This document shows, piece after piece, positions 1 to 11,374 of a stretch of DNA of 64,000 nt. Origin of the DNA: Phytophthora colocasiae (taxonomy: Eukaryota > Oomycota > Peronosporomycetes > Peronosporales > Peronosporaceae); assembly GCA_018806915.1 (NCBI GenBank), contig JAGKQI010000052.1:62001-126000 (forward strand), read 5' to 3'. The notes under the pieces were generated by a model. It did no database searches, was not told the origin of the DNA, and saw only the letters and a list, made by a program, of their open reading frames with translations. The position numbers and the translations under genes were made by a program. Each line of letters opens with the position of its first letter. Position 1 is the first letter of the stretch.

Positions 1-1130
1 TCGCCTTGCAATCCAGCTGCACGTGACACAGCTACAGGATCATGTCGACCAGGATGCTTTGCCACATGCGATCATAGCATGATCCACACTGTCTTACCAA
101 AACGAGTCGCACGCCGTAGTCCCTTGTGGCGACACAGGGGCCAAGTTGGTTGCGGCGCCAGCAAGACGAGCCGTATAACATCAACGAAGCACCACTCGCT
201 TGCTCGACGAGAGACCCTGAGAGACTTCGCGACCGCGGGGTGGGAATTGTCTTGCGTGGCACGAAGGTAACGCTGGGTTGGGCCAGAGACCGCGACGTCG
301 GATTGAGCCCCTCTCGGTGCGCTGTTAGGCTTTGGCTACACGTCAATGACGCAAGGCAAAGGCCACCTTGGAATCCAGATCGGATAGGACAGCGTGCCAG
401 TAAACGCTACGCGCACACCACCAAGACATGAAGCTTGATTTGGGAGCGCTCAGTGTGCTGGGAAGACACTCATGTCCGTCCGTCTGGTTACGTCGTCTTC
501 GATACGGAGACGATGATGTACGGCCCGACAACCGCTGCGTGAACATGGGATTGACTCGCTTGTGGCATCAATTGGATAGTCTGGCAGTACCGGTAACAAG
601 GAGATCTCTCTGCCGGTACATGAAGCAGCTTGACATGTTTGCTCTCTGGGGTGTGATCCATGCAAATTTGATACAGGTTTCTGCCGCAATAAAGAAGTTG
701 GAGTCTGCATGCAAATGGCAAGGTTATAAGAAATAGACAAGACAGTTCAATTTAAAAATATTGTCAGGTCATAAAATGGTGATATGCAGCTCGGAAGGTT
801 ATCGGTTTTTCAGGCTTCCTTATTGAGGCAGAAGTGTACTGGTATTCCATCATGGTATGCACAAACTGCAGGAAATTCATGCGCAGGCTTCGGGACAACA
901 CTATGTTGAACACGGCGCGTGCTACGAGACGCGGATTCATGGTACAGTAGTCTGTAGTTCGTCGCGTTCACGGGTCGTGAATTACTGCATCGGCTACGCT
1001 GATAATATTGCGTCTGCATAAGCTGCTGTAAAGCCAGTGGCAAGGACTACAAGGACAACTACAGCTGTGGAAGTTGATTCGGTGGACAGCTATTGTGCTT
1101 GGAAGTTGCCCTTCTACTGTACTGTACAAG
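1..1130. other. Left flank, no supported gene
   Basis: No frame longer than about 100 codons is open here, and none of the short frames shows a motif I recognise. The stretch ends with the direct repeat TAAGG at 1131-1135, which is the left target-site copy of the Copia element. It may hold decayed repeat sequence, but nothing can be named from the bases alone. Confidence 0.6.
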
Positions 1131-1135
1131 TAAGG

Positions 1136-1660
1136 AATTGAGAGTGGCGAATGAGGCTTGTTGTCGATGTGAGCAGAAGGAAGGAAATCTGAAAGTGAGT
1201 TTATTTGAGTTAGTCCGCTTTGTCCTGCTTGTTCCTTCCTACTCCTGTAGCTCTCCTAGCGTCTCCCTCATTTGACTTCATTTAACTATATGCATGTGCA
1301 ACGGACACACTTGAGTGGGACGGGCACGGGCCGTCGGCCAATAACAGTGTCCTGGGACGGACACACCCGATTGGGACGGACACGGTCCATACTCAAAACC
1401 AGTTGGGACGGACACACCCGATTGAGACGGACACGGTCTGTCTCGTCAATGCATGTGATTATCCATGCTAATCACAGCTGTTGATCCGACTTCAACTGTC
1501 TCGCCCAATCATATCCACGCAACCCCAGGTGATCCGCCAATCAGGTCGCAGTATTCGCTTCACTTCAACTGCAGCCCCCAGAGGCACGCGCCTCGCACGC
1601 GCAGACCGTGAGGCTCGTAGCAGGGGCCCAGCGAATAGACAGCGAAGTGCAACCACAACA
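1136..1660 (-). repeat. Copia 3' LTR
   Basis: This is the LTR downstream of gag-pol in element orientation. It contains a short internal repetition built on GGGACGGACAC (about 1316-1440), probably in U3, where such repeats often act as promoter modules. It differs from the other LTR only at 1425. Confidence 0.93.
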
Positions 1661-1667
1661 CCCCCAC

Positions 1668-4600
1668 TCAATTCGATGTCTTGAGGTTGGGGCCAACGTT
1701 GCTCCGCATCATCAAGTAGCGTAGCGTCTTCGACGTCAGACCCTTCGTCATGTAGTCGGCGAGCTGGTTCTTGGTGTCGATGTACTCCAGCTCGACTTCG
1801 TTGCTCACCACCTTCTCGCGAATGAAGTGGTAGCGAATGTCGATGTGCTTGGTGCGAGCTTGGTAACCGACGTTCTTAGCCAGGGCCATCGCACCTTGGT
1901 TGTCCTCGTAGATCACGGTAGCCCTCACTTGTTCAGCACCAATGTCCTTCAGCAGTCGGCGCATCCAGACACACTCCTTCACACAGTCGCTCAGCGCCAT
2001 GTACTCGGCCTCCGTTGAGCTGAGCGCGACAGTCTTCTGAAACGTAGAGCGCCACACCACGGGAGCACCGCACATCATAAGCATCATGCCGCTCACGGAT
2101 CGACGGTCATCACGGTTGCCGGCCCAGTCCGCATCCGAGTAGGCGACGAGTTCCGTCCCTAGTAGTCCGTCGTACGTGATGCCCACGTCCTTGGTCATCA
2201 GTAGATAGCGAACCACCCGAATCCCGGCGTCCCAGTGCTTCTGTCCAGGATTTTCCAAGAACCGGCTCAACTTGGCAACAGCCACCGCAATGTCCGCATG
2301 CCAGGTACATCAGACTACCAACTAGCGACCGGTAGGGCTTCGACCTCATCTTGGCCTTGTCAGCTTCGGTCTGCGGTTCGTCGACCTTGGTCAGATGCAC
2401 ACCTGGTTCCAGCGGAGATGAGCATGGCTTTGCGTTCTCCTGTCCAAACCTCGTGATGTTCGACTCAGCGTACGCTTGTTGGCTGATGCGTAGCGTTCTT
2501 CCCTCCATGTCGTAGTCGATCTCGATCCCGAGAATGAAGTGAGCACGGCCGAGGTCCTTGATCCGGAACTTCTCCGCGATTTCAGCCTTCACCGACGCAA
2601 TGACAGCCTTCTGCCGCGAGGCAATCAGCATGTCGTCCACGTAGAGGCACACAATGCACTCGTCATCACCTTGACCGCGTGTGTAGATGCACGGGTCCGC
2701 GTCGGCAGACTTGAATCCCATCCGCTTTAGGTGTGCGTCGATTGTCTCGTTCCAGACACGCGATGCCTGCTTGAGTCCATACAAACTCTGAAGTAGCATG
2801 CACACGACGTCGTCTTCACCTTCCGCTTCAGCCAGTGCCAACAGGTCTCGGAGTTCTTGAGGCAGCTCCATGTAGATCTCCTCCTCCAGTTTGCCGTACA
2901 GGAACGCAGTATCGACGTCACACTGCTCAATCTCGAATCCTTCAGCGGCGCACTTCGCCAACTTGGCACGGATCGAGTTCAGGTAAGCCACTGGCGCGTA
3001 TGTCTCCTCGTAGTCCACGCCGTGTCGTTGCGAATACCCCTTGGCTACGAGACGGGCCTTGTGCCGAATGACTTGTCCTTTCTCGTTGCGCTTCAACGCG
3101 AATACCCAACGGCAGCCGATCGGCCGCTGGTGTGCTGGTCTCGGTACCAACTTCCACGTCTTGTTGGCGACAAGAGACTTCAACTCGCTCTGCATCGCTC
3201 GCTTCCATTCCACTTGGTCCGCACTTGCCATGGCTTCTTCATACGTCCGCGGGACCTCCTCCGTTGCAGCCATCGCTTGGCCACCTTCAATGGCGAGCTG
3301 GTCTGCGTGCACCTGAGCTCTGCCTTGGATCATCTTCTGTCGCTTCGTGCCTGATGTGGACGGCGCCACGACCTGCTTCTTGCGGGCTCCTGCCTCTTCA
3401 GGATCCGTCGTCTCGTCAATGTGGCGAGCTCGCGACCGGGTAGTCATAGGATGGGTCGAACCGTATGGCACAATCGCATCGTCTACACCCGCGTCACGTT
3501 GAAGTGGGATCACGTCACCAGCTTCAGCGACGGTTGGCACGAGTTGCTTCGATTCCTCTGGCTGAAGTCCATCGTGGCTAGGCTCCGTAGCTGCGACTTC
3601 GTCGTCGTCCAGCTCAGACTTGGGCACCACGTGCTGCAGACTCGTCGTCTCCATAAACTTGACAGTGCGCACGTTTTGCACCTTGCCTGTCGCCACATTG
3701 AGAACTCGGTATCCCTTGACACCATTCTCGTAGCCCATGAAACGACACTTGAAGGCCTTAGCATCCAGCTTGCGGCGCTTCTCGTCGGGGATGTGTGCGT
3801 AGCCAAGTGCACCAAACACCTTCATGTTCTTGAGCTGCGGCTTGGTCCTGTGCACAATTTCGTAGGGTGTCTTCACGTTGACCGAATTGGGGATCCGGTT
3901 GATGATCCACGCCGCCGTGTTGACTGATTCAGCCCACCATTTCTTCTCGATGTCCTCGTGGTAGAGCATGCAGCGCGCCATTTCCACCAGACTTCGGTTC
4001 ATGCGCTCAGCCAGTCCATTCTGCTGAGGCGTGTACGGCACCGTCTTCTCGTGCTTGATGCCGCTGCGGTCGAGGTAGGCCCTGAATTGTTTGCCTGTGT
4101 ACTCGCCGCCATTGTCCGAACGTAGGCGCTTGATCGTCTTGCCTGTCGCGTTCTCCATTGCTGCCTTGTAGATCTTCAACTTGGACAGCACCTCCGATTT
4201 GGCCTTCATGAAGTAGACCGTCACATGGCGTGAGTAGTCGTCAATGAAGGTCACGGCGTACGTGCAGCCACCGGGAGTCTTGGTCTGCATCGGACCCATC
4301 ACATCCGTATGCACCAAATCAAGTACGCCAGCACTCTTGACGAGCTTCTCCGGGTGTCGGGGATAGTCGTCGGCTCTCTTCTTGCCCATGCAGCAGCCTG
4401 CGCAGACGTTGTCACTAGTGACGCCATCCGTAACACGAGGCACACCTTCTGCCATGGTCAGCAGCTGTTCATAGCGCTTGAACGGGATGTGTCCGAGGCG
4501 GGCGTGCACAATAGCCCATGGCTCCTTACGAGATGCCGTCGCCGCACGGCACACCTCGTCCCCCATTGTCTTCAACTTGTAGACGTTTCCACAGCGCTTG

Positions 4601-5676
4601 GCCTCCATGACGGTGGCGTCGCCATAGCGAAAGACGCACTTGTCCTTGGTGAACTGCGCGACGACGTCCTTCTCGGCCAGCTTCGCAACCGAGATGAGGC
4701 TTCCATCAACTTCAGGGATGTACAACACATCCGACAGCGTAACAGACGTACCGTCCATCAGCTTCAACCCGACGGCGCCCTTTGCAACTGCGTCGATCTT
4801 GGTACCGTCCGCGATGGTAATGCGGACCGGCGTCTTCAGCTCCATCATGGACACAAACTTGTCTCGGACGCTGGTCATGTGCGAGCTTGCACCGGAGTCC
4901 ACAAGCCACTCCGTTTTCTCCATCGCACCCGTTGCCGTGAACGCGTAGTCAGAAGCTTGCTCTTGAGCCACTTGTCCACGTCCCGCGTCGGCCTTCTTCT
5001 TACGGCACTCGAACTCTTTGTGGCCAGCCTTCTTACAGTAGAAGCACTTGCCCGCGAATCGGTGCTTGCCGCCGTCCTTCCTCTTCGTTGCGAACGCCTT
5101 CTCTTGAGCCGATGACGATTCATCCGAGGCTTCAACACCAGAGAGCGCTTGGATCGCGTACAAGAGTGTCATGTTCGGCGTGTTCTCGAGCACGGTGCTG
5201 ATCATCCGGTACTCGTCCGTCAAACTGCCGAGTAGGAGCACGAGCTGACGAGTCTCGTCCAGAGGCTCCCCAATCGTCTCCATCTGGAGCACGATCTCCT
5301 TGAACCGGTCCACATGCGTTGCGAACCGCGTACCGGGCTCCATCTTGAAGTTGTGCAACTTCTTGGTGACGAGGAGTCGGTTCTTGATCGTGTTCCGGTT
5401 GAACTGCTCCTGGAGCATGGTCCACGCGTCCATCGCAGTCATTGCACCACGGATGTAGACTTGGAACGTGAGGCTGACGTCGCCAGCAATCACGCCAAGG
5501 GCCTTCAGATCGTCGGTCTTCCATGCGTCCGTGGTGCGGTTGCTCACCGGGTCGAACTCCGCCTTGATGATGTGGGGCAGCAGTCCCTTGCGAGAGAGCT
5601 TCATCCGCATGTTGAACTCCCAGTGGAAGTAGTTGTCTTCCACGAGCTTGACGGTGTCCGCGTAGCTTGGGCTCAT
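1668..5676 (-). pseudogene. Copia gag-pol polyprotein, one frame break
   Basis: The frame encodes a Copia polyprotein of about 1,330 residues. In order: a gag region; a CCHC knuckle (CFYCKKAGHKEFEC, near residue 212); protease WLVDSGASSHMT (near 260); the pre-integrase motif RLGH; integrase with HTDVMG, SDNGGEY and the E in LAERMNRS; RT with CLYVDDMLIAS; and RNase H with YSDADWAG, STEAEYMAL and TKHIDIRYHFIRE. I take the ATG at 5676-5674, the first in frame, as the start. The frame breaks near 2285-2300, where SLMYLACG runs out of frame and RNase H resumes at AVAKLSRF. A small indel there, real or from sequencing, is the only visible defect. The stop at 1668-1670 is 7 bases from the 3' LTR. 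Gene order and motifs make the family call secure. Confidence 0.93.
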
Positions 5677-5680
5677 AACC
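5669..5680 (-). other. Copia primer-binding site, half-tRNA type
   Basis: In element orientation the 12 bases directly after the 5' LTR are GGTTATGAGCCC. They are complementary to the anticodon stem-loop of eukaryotic initiator tRNA-Met (GGGCUCAUAACC), not to a tRNA 3' end. Drosophila copia is known to prime from the 5' half of cleaved initiator tRNA in this way. The gag-pol ATG lies inside the site and pairs with the CAU anticodon. The complementarity is seen; use as a primer is inferred. Confidence 0.75.
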
Positions 5681-6205
5681 AATTGAGAGTGGCGAATGAG
5701 GCTTGTTGTCGATGTGAGCAGAAGGAAGGAAATCTGAAAGTGAGTTTATTTGAGTTAGTCCGCTTTGTCCTGCTTGTTCCTTCCTACTCCTGTAGCTCTC
5801 CTAGCGTCTCCCTCATTTGACTTCATTTAACTATATGCATGTGCAACGGACACACTTGAGTGGGACGGGCACGGGCCGTCGGCCAATAACAGTGTCCTGG
5901 GACGGACACACCCGATTGGGACGGACACGGTCCATACTCAAAACCAGTTGGGACGGACACACCCGATTGGGACGGACACGGTCTGTCTCGTCAATGCATG
6001 TGATTATCCATGCTAATCACAGCTGTTGATCCGACTTCAACTGTCTCGCCCAATCATATCCACGCAACCCCAGGTGATCCGCCAATCAGGTCGCAGTATT
6101 CGCTTCACTTCAACTGCAGCCCCCAGAGGCACGCGCCTCGCACGCGCAGACCGTGAGGCTCGTAGCAGGGGCCCAGCGAATAGACAGCGAAGTGCAACCA
6201 CAACA
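5681..6205 (-). repeat. Copia 5' LTR
   Basis: This LTR lies upstream of gag-pol on the minus strand and would drive transcription. It is the same length (525 bp) as the 3' LTR and carries the same GGGACGGACAC repetition (about 5861-5985). Its inner edge abuts the primer-binding site directly. Confidence 0.93.
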
Positions 6206-6330
6206 TAAGGTACTGTAATACAGTGGACAAGAATACAAATCTACCATAATCGGATAAGTTATCAGTGATAACGCGTGATAACGCGCACAGCCTACAGCAC
6301 CTGTACATGTACAGCAGTAAATCTGGCAAT

Positions 6331-6790
6331 GGGGGGTTCACACCGGCAAATTTCCAGTAGGCGACTTACATAAACCAGTATTTTTCGTGTCTCGTTTGAC
6401 CGAATGTGCAGAAGAGTGGTACTTTTTCCGAGTAGGGAGATCAGCTACTCGGAATTTCTTCAGTTTGCAGTAGGGGAGAATGCAAGAAGGCCATGGCGAG
6501 CGTGGAGCAAGGTCAGAGCCACTCGTAGCGTAAGGGAGTAGCGGGGCGATGTCGTAGCTGTAATCACCGTCGCTCTCTTCACTGCTACTCTCTCCATTAT
6601 CTTCGCCGCGTTCAATAAACCAACGAATCGCGACCAGATCTGCTGGGGATACGCTGGCCCCCGCCATTTTGTCTGTGTTCTCTGAGGCAGCTGAAGATTA
6701 ACCGGTTGGAAGGCAACTCGCCGATTTCAGTAAATTTGGAGAAATGGACTTTCTTGTAATCTACTGGAAATTTGCCGGTGTGAACCCCCC
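6331..6790 (-). mobile_element. Short TIR element A (460 bp)
   Basis: A perfect 30-bp terminal inverted repeat (6331-6360 and 6761-6790) begins GGGGGGTTCACACCGG. On the minus strand an ORF from ATG 6667 starts MAGASVSPADLVAIRWF and has an acidic stretch SSEESDGD. It resembles the start of the plus-strand ORF in neighbouring element B (MGDALSPQEIAIVSWF). The element is probably an internally deleted derivative that kept only the N-terminus of a transposase or accessory gene. The superfamily is uncertain; PIF/Harbinger is my best guess because of the SANT-like gene in element B. Confidence 0.8.
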
Positions 6791-6944
6791 CATTTGGGGG
6801 GGTTCACACCGGTAAATTGCTTTTCAGTAACTGGAAAAACTTTCCCGCTCTGTCCCACTCTCTGATCTGGAGATCTTCTCGTTGCATTCGCACCAGTAAG
6901 CCTTCAGTAGGCCCCCTTCGAGCTCTCCGACAGGACAAAGAAAG

Positions 6945-7130
6945 ATGGGGGACGCTTTGTCGCCTCAGGAGATCGCCATCGTAAGCTGGTTTGAGTCGCG
7001 AAATGATGACTGGCGCGACTACGACTGCGAGTCCAGTGAGGATGACGACGAGAACAGCATCGCCATGCTTTTGGCGTGCACAACAGGCAGCTCCAACAGC
7101 CTCCCGGCAGTTTACAGATTAGAAGAAGAT
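6945..7130 (+). pseudogene. N-terminal fragment of a TIR-element gene
   Basis: The frame opens MGDALSPQEIAIVSWF and continues with the acidic segment CESSEDDDEN and IAMLLACTTGSS. A GTAAGTTGG splice-donor-like sequence follows at about 7131, after which similarity to a sensible protein is lost. The same N-terminus occurs on the other strand in element A. The downstream part of the gene is missing, and the frame runs into the antisense of the SANT-like ORF. Function is not recognisable from this part alone. Confidence 0.55.
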
Positions 7131-7769
7131 GTAAGTTGGTGGATTAAAAACGGCGATGTCCATTTCTGCGTTGCGTGCTTCTGCCTTATTCGCTTCGCGG
7201 ATTTCTTTTCGTTCACGCTTGGAGAGACCAAACCAGTCGCCTCTGCCCGTCGAGCCGATAAGCCGGTTGTTGTTAAAGCCCACGATGAACTTGTACGCGG
7301 CCGGTAGCGTGTTCTTTTTATCGGTCACGGCCTTTTCGGTGCGGTGGGTGGAGCCTCCACAAAGTGCTGTGAAGCCCTTGTATATATCGGAGTTCAGGGC
7401 TGCCGCAGACTCTCCTTTGTCGCGAGGCTTCTCGACTTCAGCGCGCCAGGCCTGGATAAGCTTCAGGATTTCCTCGGTAGTCCAGTTCGGGCCACGTGGA
7501 CGTGGAGACGGCCGCCCCGTACCAACGGTCGAACTAACATGATCCCCAACGGTGCTCTCCGCAGCCTGCACAGGCGCAGCGACGCCTCCGAGCGCCTCCG
7601 CCATCTTCGACGAACGGGATCTTGGTCTCCCCTCCCTGCCTACTGAAGAATTGAATTTACCGACGGAATTCCGAGTAGCAAATTTCCTACTCGGAAAAAA
7701 AGCATCGTCTGCCGCTTTTTCCAGTAAGGTGGTATTGCAAGTACTACCTTTTGGCTGTACCTTTTCCAT
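7119..7769 (-). CDS. SANT/Myb-like DNA-binding protein of TIR element B
   Basis: The ORF has 216 codons from ATG 7769; an internal ATG at 7604 (MAEALGGVAAP) is a plausible alternative start. Residues of about 95-165 read as a trihelix/SANT-like domain: NWTTEEILKLIQAWRAEV, then SDIYKGFTALCGG and KAVTDKKNTLPAAYKFI. A basic tail (SKRERKEIREANKAEARN) follows. Such proteins accompany the transposase in PIF/Harbinger-type elements, where they are thought to bind the termini and help import the transposase. The last residues run antisense to the plus-strand fragment and may not be original. No catalytic transposase remains in the element, so the protein could act only with one supplied in trans. Confidence 0.6.
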   Translation of the reverse strand: MEKVQPKGSTCNTTLLEKAADDAFFPSRKFATRNSVGKFNSSVGREGRPRSRSSKMAEALGGVAAPVQAAESTVGDHVSSTVGTGRPSPRPRGPNWTTEEILKLIQAWRAEVEKPRDKGESAAALNSDIYKGFTALCGGSTHRTEKAVTDKKNTLPAAYKFIVGFNNNRLIGSTGRGDWFGLSKRERKEIREANKAEARNAEMDIAVFNPPTYIFF

Positions 7770-8130
7770 TTACCGAGTGAAAACTTACCGGTGTGAACCC
7801 CCCCCAATGCTGAACAAATTATGAGTGAAATTAAAAGTTCTGCTGGAACCTACATAATGCCACTAGCACGGCATACTTCGCATATCGTGAATCGCATTAG
7901 GAACAAAATGCCCAATGCAGCCATCTGTGCTATTACGGCATGAATGCATTCCCCCCGCCACCGCCGTCGCCTCCCCTCGGCGGTTCTCCGCCTCTTGGGC
8001 TCCAACCACCTCTGTTCCCCGTCGTCTCTTTCATGAGGCTTTGCTTCCCGTTCGAGCCGTTTCCATGGGTGTCAACGAAACGGGGAACCCGCGCTTAAAC
8101 CTAAAGCGGAAAAGCACAAGTGGAAAGTGG

Positions 8131-11100
8131 GGTAAGGATCGATTCCGAGTACTTTTCGTCATATTTCAGAGTACAGGTCAAATTGCATGTTTTTCGAGTA
8201 CATTTTCGACTGTCGGGCACATCTCCGAGTACAGCGCAATTTGGGAAGGGTGACGAGTACACAGTTCATGAGACGGCACAAATGGATCGGTTATTTCCTG
8301 TCTCATCCCATAGTTTCCAGTCTTATATTATTTCCTTTCTAATCCAATACTTTCCTGTCTCATCTCAGGTTGTTTTCTGTCGTATCCCATAGGTTGTTTT
8401 CTTTGATCATGCCTTTAGTTACCGTGCAACGCAAGTCAGTTTTGAAGAAGAAGTGAAAGCAACACCAACCGACAGCATAACTCAAGACCATGGATCGGGA
8501 CGACGGGAATGATCTTGTTCCTATACGGCTTCCCCGTGAGGGTGGGGTGCGCATGGCAGAGACGCAAACGTCGCACTTACTCGGTAGTTTCAGTTCACAA
8601 GACAAGATTGAAGCTCTACGTGAGCTCGGAGGCCTTGGATGAGCGTGTACAAATTTCGTTACAACTACGGCAAACGTGGGCGAGGGTTTGTTTATAAGTG
8701 TGTATTTCACGTCGACTGCGACCATCTTGTGCGAATTGTTGAAATTGACGGCGAGTGGCAACTACAACAGTCTGGTGAACATGGATCGAAGAGTCTGGAG
8801 AGCAAAGACTGGGGTTTCAATCGCCCTTAAAGAAGACGCGATGAGTACACTTATTGGTGTTGGTCCCATTGCATGCAGGCGCCATCTCCGTAAGAAACAC
8901 AAAGGTGACGACAATCTATACTCAAAAGTGCCTTCAAAACCAGTTAAAACTTGAAGGCCGCTATGCGCAAGAACATGGAAGGTAAGGAAATTCTACTTGC
9001 TTGTTGTTAGGAACTGAACCACAGATTAATGGATTTTAGGTGGATGGGAGATCAAAAATCCTGCTGCAATTCACGAATGGGCGTCCGATAAAATAATCGA
9101 GACCGTGGCACAGTTCTATGGCTCGGATGCCAACAAAGAAGCCGGTGTGCTTCTATTTGATTGTCAGACTGCAGCCAAGATGGACGATATCTTTGTCATT
9201 AGTGTTTCGTCATACATGACAACTGTTGGTGGTCGGAGGTTGAAGCAATTGTCATTGTCTTTCGAGCAGGCGTGCATTTTGTAATGTTTTCTTTACGCCC
9301 ATCGAGATCGGAGACGATGGTGTGCTAGGGAGCTACGGATGGGACATACAAATTCATTTCGGGGGCTGGACGCTCGTTTGCTTCGGAACATACTGCACAA
9401 GATACGTCGATCACAAATATTCAAAACATTTTGTACCATTACGTTCATGTTTGTTCGAACTGAACATGAAGCAACATATTCTACGTTGTTCCAGTCAACG
9501 AAAGATTTCGCAAAAATCATCTTTGATATCGATCTGCAAATCAAGTTTGGCAGCTTGGACCATTCGTGGCCAATTGCAAATGCGTTCCAATCAACGTGGG
9601 CTGGTGTATCACTGTTGACGTGTTTCCCATTTCCGGCGAAAGAGTTGTGAACAGAAAGGGCGTCTTAAACAGCGTGCGTACTACGACACTCACATCGCGA
9701 TACACATCGGGTGGATCCAACTAGCTCGTTCGGCGCAACAATTCGCAGCATTTGCAAAGATGTGTATCGGTGAGTGGCGAAAGGATGGTGAAGATGACTA
9801 TGCCGATTGGTTACAAGAAAACTACCTCAGTCCACCATGCGGATTCATGGTTTGCTTCTGCTGGTGCTGGAACTCGGAATTAGGCCTTCACAAAACGCGT
9901 TGAGTCATTCAACGCAAGCATTAAAAATGTTGCATCCCCGGCCTACGAGCTAACACGGCAACCGTAATTTAACGAAAGTCTTCCTGGTGTGCTTGCATTT
10001 TATGGTCAAGAAGCTACGTCTCACTACATGGGTCATTTCGGGGAAGGTGAGTATGCCAATGGATTTTGTGTTCGCCGATATTCTCACTATGTTGCTGTGC
10101 AGGTCCGATTCCTGCAGAGATGTTTGTTAGAGCGAAGAATACTCAAGGACGACCCACGAAATTATATCCGTCTTGGTACGGATGCTGAGTCAGATGAGAC
10201 TCTAGCAGTCGTGTGCAACTCAAGTGACTATGCATACTCTGTCAAGAACCGACAAGGAACAACCGTAACGGATCAGCGTATGAACAGGTTCGAATGACTC
10301 CATAGCTCCTGTGCATTTGTATGATTGAGTCTAATGTCGCAATTGACAGATACATCAAGTCGCTCGGTGGTCAACTCGCCAAAAACGCAACAGCTAAATC
10401 AATGTTGTTGCACTATCTCTCTTTGCATCGAGTGTTGGTCAGAGACAAAACCCAAGAACGATTCAAAATGCAAACGATATGGACGAGTGACCAGGTAAGA
10501 TGAGCATTTACACATACATTTGACGATACTACAATGTAAACGTTGGTTGCAATTGTCACAGATATCCAAAGTCCGTAGAGGATACTTCTGCGGGTGCAAA
10601 GGGAACCGGCAGACTGGATGAATATGTAGCCATATCCTAGCAACAATGGGTATCATTGGTACACTGAATCTAGATATGGCACTCGCTTCACTACCAATAC
10701 GACTCGCACCAGGAGGCCAGGTCAAGGAGCGAGGTGCTCTCACGCTAGACTCAAATGATGCTGCTTACTTCTCTGTAGATAACTTGGTTCCACTGTTCAC
10801 AAAGCTCCCAGCCAGAAACCTACACTGGAATCTTTTGAAGCCTGGTGACAACGGTGCAATTGTTGGTACCATCGTAAAATGGATATCTGGTCGTGAATAT
10901 AAATGGGAGGTACACTTCAGCGATGGATCATCCAAGCAATTCAAATGCCAAGCCCTCGCCGAGGCGATAAAGTTCAGCTACGACGCCGGACTCCCCATCA
11001 TGGGCAAGTTGCAGTAGCCATGAGTATCCAAGACAACGACTTTCCATCATGCATCGTTTCATCTTGTTTCCGTGAGGCTTTTATTCCCGACTACTTGTGC

Positions 11101-11364
11101 CATGCCATATCAAAGTACATAGTGAAGAATACGACAACGCCTCCGCCGTATTCCACACAGTGATGAAGAACTAAGGACTCATTTTAAGAGCTTAGAGTAA
11201 ACGTCATTTCAAAAGCATCTTTGTACTCTCAAACCTTCCTTGTGACAACACATGGCAGTATGTACTCGATCATTATCCTAGTGAAGAAAATTTACTCGAT
11301 TATATGCCGATATGGGCTGTACTCGACGTCCTTCCCTTTTGTACTCGCTTTTCATGCCGTTTCG
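8131..11364 (+). mobile_element. Mutator-like (MULE) transposon, degenerate
   Basis: The boundaries rest on an exact 10-bp direct repeat TGGAAAGTGG at 8121-8130 and 11365-11374, in the 9-11 bp range of MULE target duplications, and on oppositely oriented subterminal motifs. CGAGTAC occurs at 8146, 8195, 8226 and 8254. Its complement GTACTCG occurs at 11262, 11319 and 11341, with near-matches between. The outermost 15 bases of the two ends match only weakly. Inside is a broken MULE transposase with a SWIM finger. The termini are old but still legible. Confidence 0.75.
8490..11017 (+). pseudogene. MULE transposase with SWIM zinc finger, broken
   Basis: Pieces of one protein are spread over several frames. 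The start at 8490 reads MDRDDGNDLVPIRLPREGG and stops after 50 codons. Next comes YKFRYNYGKRGRGFVYKCVF, a zinc-finger-like N-terminal segment (8640-8750). Around 9450-9640 comes FVRTEHEATYSTLF and FGSLDHSWPIANAF, typical of the MULE catalytic region. ESFNASIKNV follows near 9900, then a SWIM-type finger CGCKGNRQTG-stop-ICSHILATMG at 10590-10645, with an in-frame TGA in the middle. The C-terminal part 10646-11017 (123 codons) is open. At least one stop and several frame changes make a functional product unlikely. Family assignment is from motifs. Confidence 0.75.
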
Positions 11365-11374
11365 TGGAAAGTGG

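Larger units (their letters stand above)
1136..6205 (-). mobile_element. Ty1/Copia LTR retrotransposon, near-complete
   Basis: This is a 5,070-bp element read on the minus strand. Two 525-bp LTRs (1136-1660 and 5681-6205) differ at one position only (1425 a against 5970 g), which indicates a recent insertion. A 5-bp target duplication TAAGG flanks it (1131-1135 and 6206-6210). In element orientation the LTR begins TGTTGTGG and ends CTCAATT. The target duplication fixes the left edge three bases outside the TG that might otherwise be chosen. The internal region is almost wholly one gag-pol frame in the order gag, protease, integrase, RT, RNase H, which is the Copia order. A purine tract ending GTGGGGG lies against the 3' LTR. 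Confidence 0.95.
6796..7805. mobile_element. TIR element B (1.0 kb) with SANT/Myb-like ORF
   Basis: The termini read GGGGGGGTTCACACCGGTAA (left, 6796-6815) and, inverted, a run of eight C preceded by TTACCGGTGTGAA (7785-7805). They match element A's termini except at a few bases. Element A ends 5 bases before element B begins. The outermost ends of the pair are both flanked by AAT (6328-6330 and 7806-7808), while the inner junction CATTT offers no matching trinucleotide. Inside are a plus-strand N-terminal fragment (6945) and a convergent minus-strand SANT-like ORF (7119-7769). This is what remains if the middle of a two-gene element is deleted. PIF/Harbinger elements typically pair a transposase with a Myb-like protein, but the catalytic domain is absent, so the class is inferred. 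Confidence 0.75.

Noticed and set aside
428..736. 102-codon plus ORF in the left flank
   Set aside because: No motif, no neighbouring support and a competing minus-strand frame of similar length.
1272..1484. 70-codon ORF repeated at 5817-6029
   Set aside because: It lies in the Copia LTRs and occurs twice only for that reason; no protein feature supports it.
4309..5115. 268-codon plus-strand ORF across the Copia element
   Set aside because: It is antisense to the protease/gag part of gag-pol, with composition as expected from a shadow frame.
5681..5685. LTR edge placed at TG (5684) instead of 5681
   Set aside because: Only the edge at 1136/5681 gives equal 525-bp LTRs with a matching TAAGG target duplication; the TG edge leaves no repeat.
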